Below, in pieces: positions 56,948 through 64,000 of a stretch of 64,000 nucleotides of DNA. Source of the stretch: Diadema setosum. Its lineage: Eukaryota; Echinodermata; Echinoidea; Diadematoida; Diadematidae. The translations under genes were made by a program, and so were the position numbers. Position 1 is the stretch's first letter. Every line of letters begins with the position of its first letter. Below the pieces are notes generated by a model that was given only the letters and a program-made list of their open reading frames with translations, searched no databases and was not told the origin of the DNA. The stretch is taken from NCBI GenBank assembly GCA_033980235.1, contig CM067072.1:33083759-33147758 (forward strand). Direction: 5' to 3'.

Positions 56948-59790
56948 GTATATTGCAGAGGCAGTGGAGGAACACACTGACTGCATAATATATCATAAAC
57001 TACATCACTTGTCTTCACCTACATGGATGAAAGATAACATGATAAAAGTTTATTCATCTCTCCTTTCATTATACATTTTTAACATAAAATACATACATGT
57101 ATGTACAAAATATATTATGCAAAATATATATAATATATATATATATTCTCCATATGTTTAAATATAATATTGTCACAATTTAATAAGTTGTAAAGCAAAG
57201 ATGGAAAATGGAAAAGGGAGGGAATGCTAAAAAGCAGGGCATGACATAATCATTCCCCTTGAAACAATTATAAATGAATTACTGAAAAATGTTGGCTACA
57301 AAGAAGCATTACATCACAGTCTATACCAGAGATAATACAGATAAGAACATCTATAAAGTATCTTTTTCTTTTGTTCTGCTTCAAACAGAGAAATAAGGAT
57401 TAGATGCATCTCAAAAAACCAAACTCTCATAATCTTATTGTTCTTTACTGCAATCGATCATAAGACAACATCCTACGTTGCACCACTGTACTACAGCGCC
57501 CTCATGTGGTGAATGGCATGTTAGAAAATGGAAAGCAGCCAACTCCATGTATGTGGAGGTAAATCACAGCATACATTAAAATGTACATTGAGAAGAACTA
57601 AATGTTAACGTTTAAACTGCTTTGCTTTCTACAAAAAAAAAAGTTCAATAAAAATGTTCACTTCTTATTTTCTTGTGCAATCTAAATCTAGAGTCCAGTC
57701 TCAAGAATCATAAGAAGAAGCATGTAAATTAGATAGGTACATGTGTGAAAAAGATACCATCCAATATATTTAAGGACTTGCTCTAAAACTGATCATGGAT
57801 GGACACAATTATGTCTTTTCACAAAAGCCAATACTGTAGGGGCAAATAAACACACTTTTTGATTTGAAAGGGCTCATTATTTGGTAACTGTAGTTTCCTT
57901 GAAGTAGTTTCTGACTGCACAATCACATCACACTAACCATCACTCAAGGCACCAATTACTGTCACTTTGATTTCTATGGTGATAGAATATATCACAAACT
58001 TGTCGAGAACTTCTCAGAGTTCTCATCGAACTGCCATGATTTCACAGTCGCACAGAATCTGTGCAGTGAGAGATAAGTTTCTCACTGCGTGTAGCGCACT
58101 GCAGAATTGGAAGCTGAAGAGACACGGAATCTCCCTTGAAATCATCAAACAAACTGCTCGGTGGAAGGACGGACGATGATGTCAGAACTGCCCAGGAAGG
58201 AAATATGAAATTACTGCGAGCGGGACTGACAGAGTCCTTCAGAAGTCTTATCTCCCTCGGTATTGTCAGTTGCTTGGCAACCGTGCGCTGGGCGCAGAAA
58301 GATGGTGCCCAGCTATGGGGAGGCAAGGGGGAGGGACATGGAAACAAAATAATAAAAAAATAATAATAACTGAAGTTACCAGGAGTATATTTCTCATACA
58401 CTGGGTTGCTGTGAGCAAGTTGAGGTATTCTTGGTCTTAAATTTCTACCCGCTGCTTGGCCAAAGTTGCTTTTGAGACAACAAAACCACTGCAATGAAGG
58501 GATAGCTTTGAAACATAGAGAGATAAACTGCATACAACACAATCAAACTGAGTTTTTGCTTCTCTCATCTGCTCACTGTATGTATTGGCATTGCAGTGTT
58601 CTCACATGCTAAGATCCCAAAGATACCAATTATGCCTTTGACATCCACTACGTCCACCACAAGTATAAGACATGACAAAAACTGCAATGTATACTCCGAC
58701 ATAATGCATGTACCTTTCTCCTCCTTCTAAAACAAATTTCAAAACATCCTAGGGAGGTTCTGTCTGTAAACTATTGGTATCAGGATCTCTTTCAAACCAA
58801 CAACTCAGACTTGCATCTTCCTTAGTATTGTGTCTCATCCATACATAACTGCAAGCTTGCAAAATTCTTACTTATTACATATGCTCTTCGAGGGTATCTA
58901 GAAGATTCGACTGATTGTCTGCAACATCAATATTTCACAATAGCAAAGTTTCCCTGTATACTCCTCCAGTTTTGAGACCGGTCTAGACATGACCCAAGAA
59001 TGGGAGGGAAAGTCCCCCGACAGAACTGCGAAAGAATGTGATTTATGCCTGCATCTGCTTTGCATGAGATGTGGAAATAAACACAAGAGAGTATGATAAA
59101 ATGTCTGTGTTGTCGGACAACATCCACGTTACCATGACTACATCCAAACTCTGGTGTGATGTATCGATGCAGATATGCTCAAAAAATATTTTTTCTTGTA
59201 CATGTTGGTATGCAGCTGGTTCCATGTTCTGCGTCTCATTTTTTCTTGTCTCTTCTGATGCTATTCGTAGCAAGGATTTAAAGGACACACAGTAGTGATA
59301 ACACTTAATGAAAAGCTCAATATATGGGATGTCAGTATACTATCTCCTTCAACATCATTTGATTATCTCCGAATTTAGATGAAAGATGACGGCCTTGTAA
59401 CTGTGATGTTTGCTAGTATGGCAATCTTCAATTGGTCAAATCCTCCCCATTTTTTTTTTTAGATCATATAACATATCCAGACAAAAAAAAAAGAATGTTG
59501 TTACACATTTTTGAGACATTTGTCCTTATAACTACAATTCCACCTGGATTTATGCATGTAATCACTTAGCACTGTTAAACTATCATTAGCCATGAAAAGT
59601 ATTCAACAGGTGTAATTTGGTTGCTAATCTAATTCTAAAACTATCCTGGTGATTCCTAATAACTCAAGAGTCAAATTTTGAAGTTATTAAACTGTTCAGC
59701 ACTTTGTACAAAAAACAAAAAAAAAAAACAGGCTAAAGGTTTTCTGTTTAAAATTGATGAGGATGGCAAAGAATTGATATTGCTACCATT
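56948..59790. other. Unassigned stretch
   Basis: A (TA)n repeat lies at about 57119-57145. The region 57960-58560 is less AT-rich. A minus-strand frame (58042-58542) is open for 166 codons but contains no motif and no protein-like bias. An X-box-like motif GTTGCTTGGCAAC lies at 58269-58281. I call no gene. Confidence 0.4.
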
Positions 59791-60047
59791 TCAATCATCA
59801 TCAACATCATTGCCACATCACCATCACCATTATCATCACCATCCTCAACATCATCACCAACATCACTTTACCATCATCATCACCCCCATCATCATCTTCA
59901 TCACTCATCATTATCATCATAATTACCATTAATATCACCATCATCAGCATCACCATCAACATCACTATACCATCATCATCACCACCACCACCATCATCAC
60001 CACCACTATCACCATTATCATCATAACCATCATCATCCTCATCATCT
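59791..60047 (+). repeat. ATC-rich imperfect trinucleotide block
   Basis: Over 250 bp of mixed CATCAT, CACCAT and ATTATC words form an old, interrupted (ATC)n array. It reads as His-rich on one strand and Asp/Gly/Met-rich on the other, both artefacts. Confidence 0.85.
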
Positions 60048-62399
60048 GTAGGTATCAATTGTTATCACTACTATCAAATTCTTCTCCTAGATGAGGGGAT
60101 CTATGTCTTTATCCAGTAAGTGGGAGGCAGCAAATATCATGACCTGACTGAAAGTGCATTCTGGGTGCTGGGAAAGTGGAAAGAGAATACATGATAGAGA
60201 TACGACAGATTCCGAAGATCCTCAAATGATGCTCAAACATCAGCAACAGTCCATCACTCACCCCATTCTCAGGATGACAGGGAGCCCATAATGTCACTAA
60301 TACCCTTCTGTGCTATTGGCAGAACTTGCTGACAACTGAACATCAGCAGTCTCTTCTTCAAAAAATGATCTCGAGGGTTGACTCTAAAGCCCTCGTCTGG
60401 CAAGACCACAATCTACTCTCTGCGACTGCACAAAAAGTCCCTGTGGAGTTACAACTGGTCTCAAAGAAAATCAAATCAGAACTTGTTTATGTTGTATCGA
60501 GATGGAGATTGGCAAGAAATAACTCAGAACCAAAGACAACACAATAATGAGTTATTATTCTGGATCTTTATGATTTTATTACCTTCCAAAATTTCTCTGA
60601 AACCTTATCAAATCGTAGAAAGGAATACAAATGATAATCCATAAGGAGTCCCCCCCCCCCACACTCACACACAAAAGAAGTAAAAAAAAAACTATGAACA
60701 GATGTCTTTACTTTCCTGTAATTCATTTAAAATCTGATGGTAAGGGAAGAAAGCAAGAAGGTAGTTTTATCAACTGCAGTGAACAAAAATGGTAAAACTG
60801 TTACACACAACTAGGATGTCAAAGAGGCTAGTAATCAGAAAAAAAAAAATATTCCAAATCAATTAATGTAACTATTCAAACTCTAACATATTTTACATGT
60901 AAGATAAGGAAAGTCAAAGCAGACGGTGCCTGGGTGTCCACATGAAAAAGATTCACTCATAACCTCACCTCTAACTGATCACAAGATGGCGCTATTACCA
61001 CTACTTGCTCTACTGACAGTTCCAAATTTCCATGCCAGGCTGTACTTTAACATCAACCAAGCATTGTGCCAAGATTTTTCTGCTGGAACATCATTAATCC
61101 ACAAAAAATATGACTTGCCAACTTTTTTTTCATTCATTGTGTTTCAAAGAAAAACTTTTGAAGTTGCCATTATTTCTTCGTAGAAGAATAACCAGAACAC
61201 AAAATTTGGGATACACAAGGACAGACAGGGACACATGAACTTGCTCATGAGTTCTGACACTTCTCTCAAAATATTATCTTATCTTTAAATAAAACAAACT
61301 CTTTAGAATACACTAGATTCAACAAAACCAGTACTTTGAATTAATTCACTCCATCATTTATCCTTACAAATGAGTGTATGACTAGAATCATAACTTTTGG
61401 TATTACTCTTGCCTCAGTTGCACTCTTTGTGCAGAGTCAGACCAGAGTTTGTATTCCACTCAAGGGTCAAGTGCAGATATCAAATATTTGCTGTCGTTAC
61501 AAGACGTATCACTGTTTGTTATGACAAATTACCTTTAAGTATTAACAGACTAGGATCATCTACAGACTAGGATCATCTATCACCATGAAACAGTTTCAAT
61601 ATGGTTAAACCTTTTCAAACTGACAATGAATTTTCGGGGGCAAACAAGCTCTACAACTGTTCAATGACTTCTGGTAGTATAACAATATTTTTTTTCCATT
61701 TTTTTACTTTATTTAAATGTATAATCGCTCAATAATATAAGAAGAACTGGTTCATGAATTTATCATTCTTCCACATATGCTCAATACTAGGCCAGCGGTA
61801 CCTATGTCATGCCTCAAAATAAAGCAAGATGATGTCTTCTTATCCAAGAAGGTCTGGAGACAGAAGACTAGACAATGATTATGACAACTGTCACTTTTGA
61901 ACTTCATCCCTTTCTGGAGAGAATTACCCTACATCCGCTCTCTAAACATTTGCTCCATAAAGAGGAGGTCTGGATTTTCTCGCTTGCAAGTCATATCACT
62001 TTCTTTTTTCTGTGTTATAGCTAATGTCCTATACATGATTATTTGGATAGATTGAATAACCACAAACTAATATATAAAGAGTACATTGAACCCCATGCCT
62101 GCCCCCTTCTACGCTGGAGAATGAGGAAAAGACAAAAACAAAAACAAAAACGCAACTGTTTATTGTCACGGTGTATCAATCACTATTATGTTACCCCTAA
62201 TTATCATTATGGGTTGTATTGACAATTAAGCTGAATAGGCATATCATCCCTCATCTCAGTAAATGTGTAACTGTTAATGACATTCTGCCTGTATCTTACA
62301 AGCATCACCGGTGCTGGGTATCACAATAATGGAGAAGCTTGCTCCTTGTGACTTTAAGGTGAGCGTCGCAGCACCATGACAAGCTGATGAATCCAGCAT
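60048..62399. other. Unassigned non-coding stretch
   Basis: AT-rich with a C run near 60650. A perfect 17 bp tandem duplication (CAGACTAGGATCATCTA) sits at 61546-61579. At 62337-62357 a plus-strand frame runs into a good donor (TTTAAG-GTGAGC), but its upstream boundary is unclear. No gene is called. Confidence 0.45.
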
Positions 62400-62627
62400 T
62401 CACTTGAGGACACAGGAGTCATGGCTGTGGAGGCCATACTTGAAACCAGGGATTGTTTGCTGGAATAGCTGTTCTAGAGTCAGTAAAGATGCTTCTACGA
62501 CCATGAATTTGCCATCATATGTTACCGCACAGACAGGTGGTGCTACTCCACACTTGCGCATGTGAACTTTTCCCCCATGACACATACTGTATGTTCTGTT
62601 ATATAACTGTATGTCATGTAATGACTG
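62400..62627 (-). CDS. Candidate coding segment, unknown protein
   Basis: A minus-strand frame is open for 75 codons and ends in TGA at 62400. It includes VCAVTYDGKFMVVEASLLTL, then EQLFQQTIPGFKYGLHSHDS and CVLK. The composition is protein-like and the last dozen codons mostly end in G or C. An ATG at 62585 could be a start. Alternatively, CTCAA-GTGAAT just before the stop could be a donor, making this internal. No upstream AG has a pyrimidine tract, because the region before it is A-rich, so the 5' boundary is unsupported. I do not recognise the protein. Confidence 0.28.
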   Translation of the reverse strand, partial: QSLHDIQLYNRTYSMCHGGKVHMRKCGVAPPVCAVTYDGKFMVVEASLLTLEQLFQQTIPGFKYGLHSHDSCVLK

Positions 62628-63877
62628 TTATTGTTTTGTTTTCTTTTTTTTTTGGGGGGGGGAGGGGGTAGAGGATGCACTCTTTCAACCCATATGGGCA
62701 GGTTCATTTTCCTGTTGCTGCAAAGTGCCAGTGCAGGGAGGACAATTCTCAAACCTAATGGATTGCTAGTGTCTTGAAATGGAATACGAATATTGTCACT
62801 GCAAATGAATAGGGGGAGGGGATTACTGTAATTGGTACCGTGGCTTTTCTTCGTTTCATTTACATCATTTTGCAGACTCTCAATGCACCGTCACTTCATC
62901 TATATAGCTCTCAGTTGGATGTGCCTTGTTCATAATTTCTTTAACCTTTCCTAAAACTTTCAGAGAAAATGGAGCTCATGGTCTCCCGTACCATTGGGGC
63001 GCCTAATTGAAATTATAAACAGCATGAAGAAAAAAAATAAAACAAAACAGAAAGACAGGCAGGGTTTGACTGTACAGCACCACATTTACAAAATGAATGA
63101 CTTGCTCTGATTAAGATGGTGATAATCTGAATGCTCAAACCTGGTTGGAGACATTCCACACCCACCTGCAATTGAAATGTCGTAAGTTTTATCACATCTC
63201 TGACAATGTGTTATATGAGGCTAAGAGCATGAGATGGCTTTTGAATGTGTGGTTGACATTCTAATCTTGAGCACACAGGGATATCATGTAGAGGCAAGAG
63301 AAACTGATTTGTCACGTATTCCACTCCAGTCAATTGGTCCTCAGCCAGATTTGAGAGCAGTGCAGGATAATTCGGTGAACTTCTGGTACCCGTGCAGAGC
63401 CAAATTTCGCATTTAGTCGGATAAATGCCTCTCTCACTGGCCTGTTCAATTCCCCAGACTGGATGGGCACAGTGTCAAATCAATGAATACAAGGATTTAT
63501 TGTGACTCATTTATTGTCACTAAAGAGAGAGAACGACCCCATTCCAGCAAACTTAAATCATGAATAGCGGTCATGCTTCATCCAAGCAAATGAATCAATA
63601 TTTTCGAAGTCTGAATTGTGTCATTTCCATCAACTACCTCTCAGTCTCTTTTTAGAATCATACATCAACCAAGTATCATAACTTTTTCCCCGATTCATGA
63701 AATGAAACATTTATAATCGGAACGCACAATACGGGAGGAACGCTCTCTTCGCACTGTTGATAGAAAGCATGCCTCATCCTTCAAGGTGAAAGGCTAGTCA
63801 AGTCTACGAAACACGCACTTCCACCTCATCTCAGGTATAATCGCACAGGTCGCAGCCCGGGTTATTTTTACTTTCAG
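62628..63877. other. Unassigned stretch with T10-G9 junction
   Basis: T10 followed by G9 at about 62644-62662. Otherwise AT-rich, with no repeat family or supported exon. Confidence 0.45.
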
Positions 63878-63988
63878 ACGGCGATGGCATTTGCAGACGA
63901 ATGCCGTGAAGTAAAGGATGTATTCCAAACCCTAATTGATGCCATCCTCCTCTTCACTGACATAGCTAGCTGGCTACAAATAATGTAG
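63878..63988 (+). CDS. Candidate terminal exon, unknown protein
   Basis: A strong acceptor (GGGTTATTTTTACTTTCAG) is followed, in phase 0, by 36 open codons and TAG. The peptide begins TAMAFADECREVKDVFQTLI and continues DAILLFTDIASWLQIM, which looks like an amphipathic helix followed by a hydrophobic one. Third positions are mixed. A GAA-GTAAAG inside could be a weak donor instead. The window ends twelve bases past the stop, so no 3' signal can be seen. I do not recognise it. Confidence 0.28.
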   Translation, partial: TAMAFADECREVKDVFQTLIDAILLFTDIASWLQIM

Positions 63989-64000
63989 ATAAGCGAGTAA

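Noticed and set aside
58042..58542. A 166-codon minus-strand open frame
   Set aside because: It lies in a locally GC-richer patch that lengthens chance frames. The composition has no protein-like pattern, with a low-complexity run of Tyr/Phe, and no splice context.
59807..60058. An Asp/Gly/Met-rich minus-strand frame and a His-rich plus-strand one
   Set aside because: Both are translations of the ATC-rich repeat.
1..64000. Search for CRISPR arrays, prophage, operons or a bacterial defence system
   Set aside because: No regularly spaced repeats, no dense coding and no ribosome-binding pattern. The window is clearly eukaryotic non-coding DNA.

Overview
This window looks like non-coding DNA from an animal nuclear genome. 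It is AT-rich and has no long open reading frame, no operon structure, and no rRNA, tRNA or CRISPR that I could recognise. It holds many microsatellites, homopolymer runs and short non-autonomous DNA transposons. A marine deuterostome, most likely a sea urchin, is my inference: the repeat style, the CR1/L2-like retroposon tails and the over-used palindrome TAGGCCTA fit that. Nothing here proves it.

The best supported content is transposon-derived. Five families of short elements (here A to E) end in TTAA or a one-base variant and carry terminal inverted repeats. A: about 90 bp at 48, 27552 (split), 29716 and 56856. B: long fold-backs at 21239 and 37554. C: about 390 bp fold-backs at 27610, 36751 and 51635, plus a fragment at 38959. 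D: about 360-390 bp at 7736 and 51282. E: about 500 bp at 34472 and, inverted, 38361. Element C at 27610-27999 sits inside an A element and is flanked by TTAA on both sides, which shows the TTAA target duplication directly. C at 51635 abuts D at one shared TTAA. Further elements are a hAT-like one at 44540, a pogo-like one at 43327, a TA-flanked one at 53285, inverted-repeat elements at 9475 and 56251, and a dispersed family F at 19046 and 40892.

Protein-coding content is sparse and uncertain. Several short stretches read as exons, with an open frame, plausible splice signals and, in the better cases, GC-rich third codon positions against an AT-rich background. The better ones lie on the minus strand (32555-32637, 13772-13884, 12437-12583, 4044-4309, with weaker ones at 49415-49473 and 62400-62627). 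They could be exons of one or more long genes transcribed right to left, the window being mostly intron. Plus-strand candidates are 1531-1619, 46515-46812 and 63878-63988. I recognise none of the peptides, and a window this size is expected to contain many chance pseudo-exons.

Simple repeats include (AATG)n at 5438 and 50301, (GAT)n at 6671, (TAG)n at 45984, an ATC-rich block at 59791, a degenerate minisatellite at 54330, pyrimidine-only tracts at 42000, 52547 and 56692, and five T-run/G-run junctions in the same relative order.
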